NCBI GenBank assembly: GCA_964628065.1
Contig: CAZVLM010000002.1
Coordinates: 4,065 to 68,064 of the forward strand
Reading direction: 5' to 3'
DNA: 64,000 bases
From: CAIXMG01 sp964628065
GTDB lineage: Bacteria; Patescibacteriota; Minisyncoccia; Phycocordibacterales; UBA1006
This document shows positions 16,341 through 24,199 of the stretch, piece after piece. The translations under genes were made by a program, and so were the position numbers. The notes under the pieces are model-generated. The model saw only the letters and a program-made list of their open reading frames with translations. It searched no databases and had not been told where the DNA came from. Position 1 is the first letter of the stretch, and each line of letters begins with the position of its first letter.

Positions 16341-16380
16341 AGTAAAGGAAGTGATTTTTTAACCTTTAAAGTAAATAAGC

Positions 16381-16809
16381 ATGAAATTAGTAATCGCGTT
16401 TGCAAGAAATGTAGGCTCAGGACCTATGGTAATTCTAAAATTTGAAAAAGAAATTCCCAAAAAATCCGAGATTAGTAAAGAAGAAATGACAGAGCTGGTT
16501 GAAAATGTTGAAGCCAAAGATGCCGAGACTACCTTACAAAAGGCGGTGGATAGCATGAAAAAGTATTTTGGTAACGATCTGCCAACGCCTTATCCCGATG
16601 GTCGCGAATTTGGAAAAAGAGTGCGCTATTTGTTTCCTTACACTGCAGAGCACAAGCTAGACGGATTAGCTGCAACACTAAAGGTGTGGATGAACGAAGA
16701 AACCTCTGGCGGCGTTCATTATCCTGGCAATACCGAAATGGTGCCGGCCAATGAAAACGAAGTTGCCGTGGATGCGATTGCCGCTATAGCCACTGAAGAG
16801 CAAAATTAA
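16381..16809 (+). CDS. hypothetical 142-aa protein, possibly acquired
   Basis: Starts MKLVIAFARNVGSGPMVILKFEKEIPKK, has a charged helical middle (about 36-62) and ends in an acidic tail. No signal peptide or membrane helix and no recognised family. The few arginine codons are AGA and CGC, with no CGA. The start is preceded by an A-rich AAATAAGC. It has its own sigma70-type promoter and its own terminator. It shares these traits with the genes at 5774, 11261 and 52534. Confidence 0.6.
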   Translation: MKLVIAFARNVGSGPMVILKFEKEIPKKSEISKEEMTELVENVEAKDAETTLQKAVDSMKKYFGNDLPTPYPDGREFGKRVRYLFPYTAEHKLDGLAATLKVWMNEETSGGVHYPGNTEMVPANENEVAVDAIAAIATEEQN

Positions 16810-16811
16810 AT

Positions 16812-16846
16812 AAAAAGCACTCGAGACTTGTTTCGGGTGCTTTTTA
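16812..16846 (+). terminator. terminator of the 16381 gene
   Basis: AAAAAGCAC (16812-16820) pairs with GTGCTTTTT (16837-16845), with inner pairing of TCGAG and TTTCGG. Confidence 0.7.
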
Positions 16847-16853
16847 CGTTGTC

Positions 16854-16862
16854 TGGTATAAT
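16854..16862 (+). promoter_or_regulatory. extended -10 giving a leaderless polA mRNA
   Basis: TGG-TATAAT (16854-16862) lies 6 nt before the polA ATG, so transcription should start at or within a base or two of the start codon. It is representative of most genes in the window. Confidence 0.65.
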
Positions 16863-16868
16863 AGTGAT

Positions 16869-19289
16869 ATGAAAAAAACTGAGAAAAAAAGAATAGTGCT
16901 TTTGGATGCGCATGCGTTATTGCACCGTGCATATCATGCTCTGCCAGAGTTTACGAGCTCAAAAGGCATTCCAACTGGAGGATTATACGGATACGTATCA
17001 ATGATCATTCGTATTATTTCAGAATGGAAACCCGACTATATTATTGCGTGTTACGACTTGCCCCAGAAAACATTCCGTCACGAAGCGTACGATGCGTACA
17101 AAGGACATCGCGCAAAAACAGATGAGGCGCTCGTTGCGCAAATCGAGTCATCACGATATGTTTGCGAAAAACTAGGAATTCCTATTTACGACATGCCGGG
17201 ATTTGAAGCCGACGACATGCTTGGCACCATTGTTGAGCAAACAAAAAAAGATAAAACCCTCGAGGTTCTTATTGCGACAGGGGATATGGACTCCCTGCAA
17301 TTAGTGGATGGAAAAAAAGTTCGCGTGTTTACCTTAAAGAAAGGAATTAACGACACAGTTATTTACGACGAGGATGCAGTGCATGCACGATTTGGATTTG
17401 GTCCCGAATCGCTCCCTGACTTTAAGGGGCTTCGAGGAGATCCGTCTGATAACATTATCGGCGTTCCAGGTATTGGTGAAAAGACTGCAACGGAACTTAT
17501 TTTGAAATTCGGAACCATAGAAAATATTTACAAAAACATTCACAAGGATAGAGAGCTACTTATCAAAGAGGGTGTAAAAGAGCGCATCGTAAAACTTCTT
17601 GAGGAGCACGAAGAGGGGGCACTGTTTTCAAAAACATTGGCAACTATTAGACGTGACGCGCCTATCACATTTACGCTTCCAGAGAAAACATGGAAGGAGT
17701 CTTGCGATCTATCTGTAGTAGAGCCGGTGCTTAAAGAGTTTGAGTTTAAGACATTGGTAATGAGATTGAAGGAGGTGTTGAATAGTGCTCAGTCTGGCGC
17801 AGCTTCCAAACCTCACCCCGCTTCGCAGAGCCTCGGCGACCCTCTCCTGCAAGGAGAGGGTGCCGAACCCGTTGTTGTCCCTCGCGAAACGCAACTTGCG
17901 TTCTGGCTCCTTAATTCCGAAATAACCAATCCTACCGCCGATGATATTTTCATGTACACACGTACAGAAAATCTCGAAACAGCAAAAGAGTCTCTAGAAA
18001 AAGAAATTACAAAAAATGGATTAGATTTTGTTTACCGAGACATTGAGTTACCACTGATCCCGATCCTAAAAGGAATGCAAGAGCACGGCGTCCTCATTGA
18101 TACAGGATTCCTTAAAGCACTTTCGGTAGATTTACACGGACAACTTGAAAAGATAGAAAAAGCTATTTATGCGCATGTTGGTCATGAGTTCAACGTAAAC
18201 TCCCCAAAACAATTAGGTGAAGTACTCTTCGGAGAAATGCAGATCCATGCAAGCATCAAAGGATTCCGAGTAAAGAAAACTGCAAGTGGCACCTATTCCA
18301 CAAAAGAGTCAGACCTTGAAAAACTTGCAGATGCACATCCGATCATCGCAGACATCTTTAAGTATCGCGAGCTTCAGAAATTGCTCTCTACTTATATAGA
18401 TACGATGCCGACGCTTGCCGATGAAGGTTCGCGACTACATCCTGAGTTGCTTCAGATGGGAGCCGCAACAGGAAGGTTCTCTTGCCAGAATCCAAACATT
18501 CAAAACATTCCTATTCGATCAGAAGAAGGAAAGAAAATTCGAAATGCGTTTATTGCACCAAAAGAATACAGTCTCGTTTCTGCAGATTATTCCCAGATCG
18601 AGTTACGAAGCGCGGCGATTCTTTCGGGAGATCCAGTATTCATGGAAACGTTCAGTTCCGGAAAAGATGTTCATGCATCAGTTGCATCCAGAGTATTCCA
18701 TGTTCCTGAAAACGAAGTAACGAGTGATATGCGACGAAAGTCAAAAGTCATCAACTTCGGAATCTTGTATGGAATGGGGGTGACGGCACTCCAGAAAAAT
18801 CTGGGTACCAACCGGGCCGAAGCCCAGCAGTTCTATGATGAGTACTTCAAGCAATTGCCAAAACTCTCAGAGTATATGGACGATGTATTGGTACAAGCAA
18901 AGAAGTTGGGATACACAGAAACATTATTTGGAAGAAAACGATTATTCCCAGCATTAAAATCTTCCATTCCTTTCATTAAGGCAATGGCAGAACGAGCTGC
19001 AGGGAATGCGCCAATCCAAGGGACGACAGCTGATATTATTAAGCTAGCCATGATCCATGTGGATAAAGCTATCAAGGACGCAGGTCTTTCTGAAAGAGTA
19101 CACATGATTATGCAAATCCATGACGAACTGGTATTTGAGGTTGCTGATGAGGTGCTTGATAAGGCAAAAGACCTTATTAAGAAAACCATGGAGAGCGTCC
19201 TAGAAACGGTTCCTCTGAAGATTGAAAATAAAATACCTATTGATGTTTCTATTTCCTCAGGAAAGACATGGGGAGAAGCAAAAGATTAA
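16869..19289 (+). CDS. polA: DNA polymerase I, proofreading domain degenerate, with in-frame repeat insertion
   Basis: An 806-residue repair and Okazaki-fragment polymerase. The 5' nuclease domain (about 1-290) begins IVLLDAHALLHRAYHAL and has PGFEADDMLGT and GVPGIGEKTA. The next region (about 330-400) is short and lacks the DxE-type metal residues of an active 3'-5' exonuclease. The polymerase domain has motif A DYSQIELR (about 573-580), motif B RRKSKVINFGILYGM (about 622-636) and motif C QIHDELVFEV (about 750-759). Residues ~313-334, in the linker between nuclease and exonuclease-like parts, are encoded by a palindromic repeat. Confidence 0.97.
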   Translation: MKKTEKKRIVLLDAHALLHRAYHALPEFTSSKGIPTGGLYGYVSMIIRIISEWKPDYIIACYDLPQKTFRHEAYDAYKGHRAKTDEALVAQIESSRYVCEKLGIPIYDMPGFEADDMLGTIVEQTKKDKTLEVLIATGDMDSLQLVDGKKVRVFTLKKGINDTVIYDEDAVHARFGFGPESLPDFKGLRGDPSDNIIGVPGIGEKTATELILKFGTIENIYKNIHKDRELLIKEGVKERIVKLLEEHEEGALFSKTLATIRRDAPITFTLPEKTWKESCDLSVVEPVLKEFEFKTLVMRLKEVLNSAQSGAASKPHPASQSLGDPLLQGEGAEPVVVPRETQLAFWLLNSEITNPTADDIFMYTRTENLETAKESLEKEITKNGLDFVYRDIELPLIPILKGMQEHGVLIDTGFLKALSVDLHGQLEKIEKAIYAHVGHEFNVNSPKQLGEVLFGEMQIHASIKGFRVKKTASGTYSTKESDLEKLADAHPIIADIFKYRELQKLLSTYIDTMPTLADEGSRLHPELLQMGAATGRFSCQNPNIQNIPIRSEEGKKIRNAFIAPKEYSLVSADYSQIELRSAAILSGDPVFMETFSSGKDVHASVASRVFHVPENEVTSDMRRKSKVINFGILYGMGVTALQKNLGTNRAEAQQFYDEYFKQLPKLSEYMDDVLVQAKKLGYTETLFGRKRLFPALKSSIPFIKAMAERAAGNAPIQGTTADIIKLAMIHVDKAIKDAGLSERVHMIMQIHDELVFEVADEVLDKAKDLIKKTMESVLETVPLKIENKIPIDVSISSGKTWGEAKD
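17808..17870. repeat. palindromic repeat inserted in frame in polA
   Basis: AAACCTCACCCCG, a variable segment with CTTCGCAGAGCCTCGGCG, then ACCCTCTCCT (17839-17848) paired with AGGAGAGGGT (17852-17861), then GCCGAACCC. It is read as KPHPASQSLGDPLLQGEG, the same frame as the tsaE copy. Confidence 0.85.
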
Positions 19290-19320
19290 GTAAATAAGCC
19301 ATCAAGTGGCTTATTTACTT
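19288..19320 (+). terminator. terminator of polA
   Basis: A 14-bp stem (19288-19301 with 19307-19320), starting at the stop codon. Confidence 0.85.
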
Positions 19321-19348
19321 GAAAAAATTTTAGGTATACACTATCCCT

Positions 19349-19825
19349 ATGAATAAAGCAGTAAAAGTATTCTTTGGAATCATGTCGGCGTCGCCGGTGG
19401 TTTTCCTTATAGGATTGGCAATCTCGTTTGCGGTGTACGTGAGATTTCCGATGCCATTGGTCAAGGCTGGATCAGCGGATGATATTCTTATGGTCGTCGG
19501 AGTGCTTGTTATTATTTTCGGAACAGGATTAGCATTTGCAGCACAGAAAGTGAGTCGTGTTGTTGCACGTCCTTCAACGAAAGCAACATGTCCAGACTTG
19601 ATGCGAGGGCCATATCGCTATAGTCGACATCCAGGATCGTTGTCACTTATTATTATGTATATTGGATTCGCGCTTGTTGTGAATTCGTTAGTGATGGCGA
19701 TCGGAGCGGTGATACTATTTCTACTTCTTACATTTATATTTATTCCATTAAGTGAAAAAGTAATCAGTTCTATTTGTCCAGAAGCGTATCGTGAATATAA
19801 ATCTAAAGTTCGCATGTGGATATGA
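19349..19825 (+). CDS. isoprenylcysteine carboxyl methyltransferase/PEMT-like membrane methyltransferase
   Basis: A 158-residue integral membrane protein with about four helices (8-32, 48-70, 96-117, 120-142). The family SAM-binding signature is GPYRYSRHPGSL (about 86-97), followed by a late acidic/YREY motif, EAYREYKSKV. Such proteins methylate lipids or small molecules at the membrane; the substrate cannot be read from sequence. The ATG lies 6 nt after TACACT. It overlaps holA by 4 nt (ATGA), so the two are translationally coupled. Confidence 0.75.
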   Translation: MNKAVKVFFGIMSASPVVFLIGLAISFAVYVRFPMPLVKAGSADDILMVVGVLVIIFGTGLAFAAQKVSRVVARPSTKATCPDLMRGPYRYSRHPGSLSLIIMYIGFALVVNSLVMAIGAVILFLLLTFIFIPLSEKVISSICPEAYREYKSKVRMWI

Positions 19826-20442
19826 TTTCAGTATTCATTGGAAAAACCTCACCCCTAACCCCTCTCCTGCAAGGAGAGGGGAACCGCGAACGGGTAGATG
19901 TACTTACTGCAAACCTTCAAAATGTTTTTGATGATATTCAAACACCAAGTCTTTTTGGGGAAAAGAAAACATTCGTGCTTATGAATGTGATGGAAGATGA
20001 TTCGATAAAAAAAGAAGTTCTCGAACGATTGGCTGAACTTTCTGAAGCTCCTCATGATGTAGCGATTGTTGTCGACAGCATGCTTGCGGCAGACGTAAAG
20101 AAATTTGAAAAAGTAGGGACGGTGCACAAGGCCTTAGAAAAGGAAAAGAAAGCAGAAGTGTTTAATCCGTTCGGACTTGCGAACGCATTTGCGACAGGAG
20201 ATAAGAAAAAGACATGGCTCGCATTTCAAGAAGTGCTAGCACATGAAGACGAAATGGAAAAGACGCACGGAATGATTTGGTGGAAACTGAAAGATATGAT
20301 GACAAAGAAGTCTTCTGTTCCGAAAGAAAAACTTGATGCTATGGCGCGAAGACTTGTTTCTATTTATCACGAATCGCGATTGGGTGGATTGGGAATGAAA
20401 GAGCGATTGGAAGAATTTTTCCTGACGCTTGATAAGAAATAA
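19822..20442 (+). CDS. holA: DNA polymerase III delta subunit-like protein (HolA), with in-frame repeat insertion
   Basis: A 206-residue short clamp-loader delta-like protein. Features are SLFGEKKTFVLMNV, VAIVVDSML..DVKKFEK and the helical C-terminal collar domain (about 130-206). In full-length HolA an extended N-terminal domain grips the beta clamp. Here the first residues run MISVFIGKTSPLTPLLQGEG, so a palindromic repeat has replaced or interrupted the start of that domain. The ATG at 19822 is preferred over an in-frame GTG 6 nt upstream because it gives the ATGA overlap with the preceding gene. Assignment to HolA is good but remote. Confidence 0.7.
   Translation: MISVFIGKTSPLTPLLQGEGNRERVDVLTANLQNVFDDIQTPSLFGEKKTFVLMNVMEDDSIKKEVLERLAELSEAPHDVAIVVDSMLAADVKKFEKVGTVHKALEKEKKAEVFNPFGLANAFATGDKKKTWLAFQEVLAHEDEMEKTHGMIWWKLKDMMTKKSSVPKEKLDAMARRLVSIYHESRLGGLGMKERLEEFFLTLDKK
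19845..19893. repeat. palindromic repeat inserted in frame in holA
   Basis: AACCTCACCCCTAAC then CCCCTCTCCT (about 19859-19868) paired with AGGAGAGGGG (about 19872-19881) around GCA, then AACCGCGAACGGG. It is read as SPLTPLLQGEG, the same frame as in tsaE and polA. This copy lacks the first small hairpin. Confidence 0.8.
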
Positions 20443-20466
20443 GGCCAAGTAAAAAAGTTCCAATAA

Positions 20467-20492
20467 AAAACTGCTCTTGTAAGGGCAGTTTT
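20467..20492 (+). terminator. terminator of the methyltransferase-holA unit
   Basis: AAAACTGCTC (20467-20476) pairs with GGGCAGTTTT (20483-20492) around TTGTAA. Confidence 0.65.
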
Positions 20493-20561
20493 CATCTTAA
20501 AAATAAAGATTTATTTAGTTTTTTGAGTGGGAACAGATTGTTTTGTATTGCGTAACTTTTG

Positions 20562-20639
20562 TGTAAAGAACTATGGAAAGAGCATCGTGGTAGATGTGCT
20601 TTGTCATAGTAATTTACCAATAAAGTTGGTCGCTTTACA
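20562..20639 (+). ncRNA. candidate structured RNA
   Basis: In a 370-nt stretch without a gene, TGTAAAG (20562-20568) pairs with CTTTACA (20633-20639). Inside, ACTATG (20570-20575) pairs with CATAGT (20615-20620), closing AAAG-GCATC/GATGT-CTTT. The nested stems form a clear two-level structure. A TTGAGT-17-TATTGC promoter-like pair lies upstream (about 20523). No open frame and no obvious terminator; strand and boundaries are uncertain and the family is unknown. Confidence 0.35.
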
Positions 20640-20759
20640 AAACAGGCATCTAATCTCACGTAGTTGAAAAACTAATTCCTAATTATTATACATGGAATGA
20701 AATAAAAAAGCCAAAGAGGCGGGGAAAGATTCCTGTGGATAACTTAAGTAGGCGAAATA

Positions 20760-20805
20760 GCCCCAAAGCAAGATCCCTTCATGTGAAGGGACGTTCCTTT
20801 GGGGC
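20760..20805. terminator. two-level hairpin 3' of the methyltransferase gene
   Basis: GCCCCAAAG (20760-20768) pairs with CTTTGGGGC (20797-20805), and inside TCCCTTCA (20774-20781) pairs with TGAAGGGA (20784-20791). It lies just past the stop codon of the minus-strand gene. There is no T-run, so it may stabilise or end that mRNA. Confidence 0.5.
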
Positions 20806-20812
20806 GATGTAC

Positions 20813-21469
20813 CTATCCATTCTTTACATGGATAGAAAGCCCGCTGATATTGCCCTTATGGGCTTGGAAGCTAGAATCAGCGCTCCTTGGAGACAAATCA
20901 AGAGCACCGTGATAATTCAAGACAAGCCCTCCTTGTTTCGTAGCCCTCATTATTTCAGCCATCAATCTCTTTCGATACTCCGAATCGCGCAAAACATCTT
21001 CGTCTATTCCTGATATGAGGAAGTTGGCAGAGTTGTCTGGGATTTTTGACACAAATCGCAACAAGTCTTCATTGATATATTCAACCGGGAAGCCACCCTG
21101 TTTCCTAGATTCCTCAACCCATCTTTGGTCGAACTCCTTTTTATCCACCCCAACGTAAGAAGCCAAAGAAATATCTAGCTCTTTTAGGTGGGCATCGGTA
21201 TAGCCAGGTTCACCGCACCCTAAATCAATCAATGTTTCTCCGCTCAACTTTTCTTTTATAAACTGAAGATCTTCCTGGCTTGTTTCGAGATTTTGAGCGA
21301 GACTTCCGGAAAAATGACCCGGCGTTGTCCCGAGCATGAACTTATTTTCCGGAAGTTCTTCTAAGAATTCATCGACTTCTTGCATTTTCTTTTTTAAAGA
21401 TAGGTCTTCATTGAGGTTTGGACCATCGTTATCAATATTCCGATTTAGCATCTCTTCTGGAAATTTCAT
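20813..21469 (-). CDS. class I SAM-dependent methyltransferase
   Basis: A 218-residue Rossmann-fold methyltransferase. Motif I is TLIDLGCGEPGYTD (about 80-93), the acidic ribose-binding residue is in YVGVDKKE and the post-motif GGLVLNYHG is near 187-195. The first ~75 residues are polar and helical and may dock a partner or substrate. The substrate is unknown. The ATG at 21469 is 7 nt after TATAAT. It stands alone between a hairpin and tRNA-Lys. Confidence 0.75.
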   Translation of the reverse strand: MKFPEEMLNRNIDNDGPNLNEDLSLKKKMQEVDEFLEELPENKFMLGTTPGHFSGSLAQNLETSQEDLQFIKEKLSGETLIDLGCGEPGYTDAHLKELDISLASYVGVDKKEFDQRWVEESRKQGGFPVEYINEDLLRFVSKIPDNSANFLISGIDEDVLRDSEYRKRLMAEIMRATKQGGLVLNYHGALDLSPRSADSSFQAHKGNISGLSIHVKNG

Positions 21470-21548
21470 ACAAGCGATTATAGCATAAAGCTCGAACCTT
21501 ACTTGAGGTAACGAAAAAATCCCTTATTTCTAAGGAAATTTTTCAATG

Positions 21549-21621
21549 TGCACTCGGTTGGAATCGAACCAACGACCCTCTGCTTAAAAGGCAGGTGCTC
21601 TACCGACTGAGCTACGAGTGC
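21549..21621 (-). tRNA. tRNA-Lys (anticodon TTT)
   Basis: A complete cloverleaf with acceptor GCACTCG/CGAGTGC, D-arm with AGCTCAGTCGGTAGAGC, anticodon loop CTTTTAA and T-loop GGTTCGATTCC. CCA is not encoded. Confidence 0.95.
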
Positions 21622-21707
21622 GTGCTCTGCGAAGCTTTAGCGAAGCGGGGCGGCCCCATTACTAAAACTTGCGTTTTACGAAACGAACTGTACTATACAC
21701 AATAATT

Positions 21708-22199
21708 ATGAAAATATCAAGAGGCAATGTTGAATACGTGCTTGTGCTCCATGATATCCGGAGCGTGTTCAATGTTGGGGCATTATTTCGAACCGCGGAC
21801 GCAGTCGGCATTACGCGAATCATTTTGTCTGGCTATTCGCCGACTCCTGTCGATCGATTTGGAAGAGATCGAGCCGATTTTGTTAAATGTTCTCTTGGTT
21901 CCGAAAAAAGCGTTCCGTGGGAATATGTAAAAAGTCCGAATTCAAAACTTAAAAAACTTAAAACAGAAGGATTTGAAGTTATCGGAGTTGAGCAAGATAA
22001 AACCTCGGTTGATTACAAGAAAGTAAAAAAGACCGACAAGATGGTCTTCATACTGGGGACAGAAACAACGGGCATCTCTAAACCGCTTCTTAAAATGTGC
22101 GACACCATCGTTGAGATTCCTATGAAAGGAATGAAAGAGTCGTTGAATGTTTCGGTAGCAGGAGGGATTGTTCTGTATCGAATGCTTGATCAGAAATAA
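21708..22199 (+). CDS. SpoU/TrmH-family RNA 2'-O-methyltransferase
   Basis: A 163-residue SPOUT (trefoil-knot) methyltransferase. Motif 1 is NVGALFRTADAVG (about 19-31), motif 2 FILGTETTGIS (about 112-122) and motif 3 IPMKGMKESLNVSVAGGIVLYR (about 134-155). It lacks an N-terminal RNA-binding extension, like TrmL/TrmH-type minimal enzymes. It methylates a ribose in tRNA or rRNA; which one cannot be told. The ATG at 21708 (MKISRGN) is chosen over an upstream in-frame ATG at 21669 because homologues begin close to this point. Confidence 0.88.
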   Translation: MKISRGNVEYVLVLHDIRSVFNVGALFRTADAVGITRIILSGYSPTPVDRFGRDRADFVKCSLGSEKSVPWEYVKSPNSKLKKLKTEGFEVIGVEQDKTSVDYKKVKKTDKMVFILGTETTGISKPLLKMCDTIVEIPMKGMKESLNVSVAGGIVLYRMLDQK

Positions 22200-22215
22200 T
22201 TTTTAAGTAATCTCT

Positions 22216-22776
22216 TTACTTGTTAAGTATCCGCAAAGCCTCGCGGATTTTTGCTTGCGTATCAAGCGACGGATCAATGGTTCGCAAACACTCGCGAGAC
22301 GCAGACTCAGTGTAACCAAGCGCGATGAGCGCATCGAGCACGTCGTTGTTTGCAGAGCTTCCATCATCTGAGTGGATTGCAGGAAGTTTATCTCGTAATT
22401 CGAGAATGATTTTTTCTGCAGTCTTTTTTCCAATGCCGGAGATCTTTGTTAAGTAAGAGACATCGTTCATGTTGATGGCGCGGGAGATGGTTCCGATGGT
22501 TGCGACATTCATCACGCCAAGCGCAGACTTTGGACCAATGCCAGAAACGCCTCGGAGAAGTTCAAATAAGTCTTGGTCGTTGAGGTTTTCAAATCCGTAC
22601 AAATCCTGCGAGTCTTCTCGGATAACATGAGACGTCCAAAGAGAAAGGGTTTCGCCCACCTTGTGTTTAAGTAATGTCTCGGCAGTGGCAAAGACACGGT
22701 AGCCAATACCGTAAGCTTCCACAATAATGTATTTGTCGGTTACGGCAGATACCGTGCCGGTAATTTGAGCGATCAT
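22216..22776 (-). CDS. ruvA: Holliday junction DNA-binding protein RuvA
   Basis: A 186-residue tetrameric junction-binding subunit of RuvAB. It has an N-terminal OB fold (about 1-63), two helix-hairpin-helix motifs (GVSGIGPKSAL about 75-85 and KISGIGKKTAEKI about 110-122) and a C-terminal RuvB-contacting domain (about 140-186). The ATG is 6 nt after TATACT. A compound palindromic element fills the space to rpsT. Confidence 0.96.
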   Translation of the reverse strand: MIAQITGTVSAVTDKYIIVEAYGIGYRVFATAETLLKHKVGETLSLWTSHVIREDSQDLYGFENLNDQDLFELLRGVSGIGPKSALGVMNVATIGTISRAINMNDVSYLTKISGIGKKTAEKIILELRDKLPAIHSDDGSSANNDVLDALIALGYTESASRECLRTIDPSLDTQAKIREALRILNK

Positions 22777-22817
22777 GGGCTAAGTATAGCATGACTCACG
22801 CCTTAGTCTGGAAAGAC

Positions 22818-23075
22818 GCACCCCGCCGGCTTTGCCGAACACACCCCGCGAGCTTCGCTCGTCGACCCTCTCTAAAAGAGAGGGTAGGCTCCGTCGAGAC
22901 TCTTTCATTCATTAAAATTCCGATCATCTCTTAGAGGCTATCAACAATCTACAAAACCACTTGTCTAGACGAAGCAAAGCTTTGCATAAGTGTTTCACCT
23001 TACCCTCTCTTTTAGAGAGGGTCGCTCGCCGAAGGCGGCGGGGTGTGTTTGAGAGGGGACCTCGGCGAAGCCGAA
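22818..23075. repeat. compound palindromic element (MITE-like) no. 2
   Basis: The left unit (about 22840-22900) runs CACACCCCGCGAG...CTCGTCG, then ACCCTCTC-TAAAA-GAGAGGGT, then AGGCTCCGTCGAGAC. The right unit (about 23001-23050) is its approximate inverse, ending GGGGTGTGTTT. A ~100-nt centre contains ATCTCTTAGAGGC. Extra partial copies flank both ends (22818-22838 and 23052-23075), as if one element had inserted into another. No open frame. Confidence 0.75.
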
Positions 23076-23136
23076 AGTGCGCGTTGGTGCGTGAAGTCTT
23101 GCAAAAAATCAAACTTATGCTACTATAATCCTACCT

Positions 23137-23397
23137 ATGCCAAATCTACAAAATGCGAAAAAAGCTTTGCGAGTCTCTGACCGAAAGCGAACATTGAACG
23201 ACAAGCGCCGAAAAGCAGTCAAAGAAACTGTAAAAGGAGTGAAAGCTCTTATCGGAGCTGAAAAGAAGATCATCGCTGAAAACCTTGCGAAAGCTTACAA
23301 AGCTATCGATAAGGCAGCAAAGCGAGGAATCATCAAGAAGAACACTGCAAACCGAAAGAAGTCACGACTTTCTAAGGCCTTGAAGCCAAAAGCTTAA
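23137..23397 (+). CDS. rpsT: 30S ribosomal protein S20
   Basis: An 86-residue basic three-helix protein that binds 16S rRNA. It begins MPNLQNAKKALRVSDRKRTLN and ends KSRLSKALKPKA, both typical. Nearly all its arginines use CGA, which illustrates the codon preference of highly expressed genes here. TATAAT lies 7 nt before the ATG. Confidence 0.96.
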   Translation: MPNLQNAKKALRVSDRKRTLNDKRRKAVKETVKGVKALIGAEKKIIAENLAKAYKAIDKAAKRGIIKKNTANRKKSRLSKALKPKA

Positions 23398-23813
23398 ATC
23401 GACGTATTAAAAAATCCCTTCGCTTCTCGCGAGGGATTTTTTTGTGCAGGAAGCTCTTCGATTTTGAGTTTATAAACACCCTTTTTCAAAAAGATGCCCT
23501 TTTCTTCGTTTACTTTACGCTCAAGGAAAAAAACAACCAAAACAATTTGTTTTTCCAACAAGCCCTCAGGCTGCCATGAAACACGGATACAGCACTCTTC
23601 GCGGAGCAGTGCGTTTGTGTTTTTTTCCACAGGAGGGGAAAGTTTAAAAGGAAAGGTCAGTCCGTTATATATCAGGTTGAGGGTGAAAAAACTACTGTCA
23701 GAGATCTCGAGGGGGAGTACAAGGTCAACACTCCCGATAATCTCAGGCGAAATCTCAAGAAGAGCGTCAGCTGCAATTCGATGAAGGTTTTCTGGCTTCA
23801 TTTTGTTATTCAT
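23394..23813 (-). CDS. hypothetical protein
   Basis: A 139-residue protein, mixed alpha/beta. It starts MNNKMKPENLHRIAADALLEI, has a central beta-rich part (about 30-100) and a basic C-terminus. No family recognised. The ATG at 23813 is chosen over an in-frame TTG further upstream. Its 3' end overlaps the rpsT terminator and its stop codon overlaps that of rpsT by 4 nt, so the two genes are tightly convergent. Confidence 0.55.
   Translation of the reverse strand: MNNKMKPENLHRIAADALLEISPEIIGSVDLVLPLEISDSSFFTLNLIYNGLTFPFKLSPPVEKNTNALLREECCIRVSWQPEGLLEKQIVLVVFFLERKVNEEKGIFLKKGVYKLKIEELPAQKNPSREAKGFFNTSI
23409..23443. terminator. bidirectional terminator of rpsT
   Basis: AAAAAATCCCT (23409-23419) pairs with AGGGATTTTTT (23432-23442), with an inner TCG/CGA-like step. 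It lies inside the 3' end of the opposing gene. Confidence 0.75.
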
Positions 23814-23906
23814 TTTAAGTGAACGAATAGAGACTGAGACTTCGATTTTGAGTATTACATTATTTCTTCTATTTGCCAAGTCCTACCCGATAAGTATACT
23901 GGTGCC

Positions 23907-24182
23907 ATGACACATCTCCTCTTTTTTACCGGAACTGAATGCCCTCACTGCGCCTTGATGCGCCCATTGGTCGCAAAGCTCTCATTCGAGATAGGTCTTG
24001 TAGTGGAAGAACGCGACACATGGAAAAGCGAAGCAGACTACCGGCTTCTTGAAAACTATCAGGAAGAAATAGGGGATCATGAATGCCAAGGAATTCCTTT
24101 TTTCTATAATACAGACACGAAAGCCTATATTTGCGGAGAAGTCTCTTATAAGGAGCTGAAAAAGTGGGCAACGGGACAATAA
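23907..24182 (+). CDS. thioredoxin-fold CPHC protein
   Basis: A 91-residue small thioredoxin-like protein. MTHLLFFTGTECPHCALMRPLV carries the CxxC redox site (C12, C15) after the first strand, and GIPFFYN supplies the cis-proline region (about 65). No signal peptide, so cytoplasmic. It could reduce a protein disulfide or MsrA, but no partner is adjacent. TATACT lies 6 nt before the ATG. Confidence 0.75.
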   Translation: MTHLLFFTGTECPHCALMRPLVAKLSFEIGLVVEERDTWKSEADYRLLENYQEEIGDHECQGIPFFYNTDTKAYICGEVSYKELKKWATGQ

Positions 24183-24199
24183 TGTGAGATAATAATCTC

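Noticed and set aside
20735..21013. 92-aa plus-strand frame opposite the methyltransferase gene
   Set aside because: It is antisense to a well-supported gene and begins in a hairpin.
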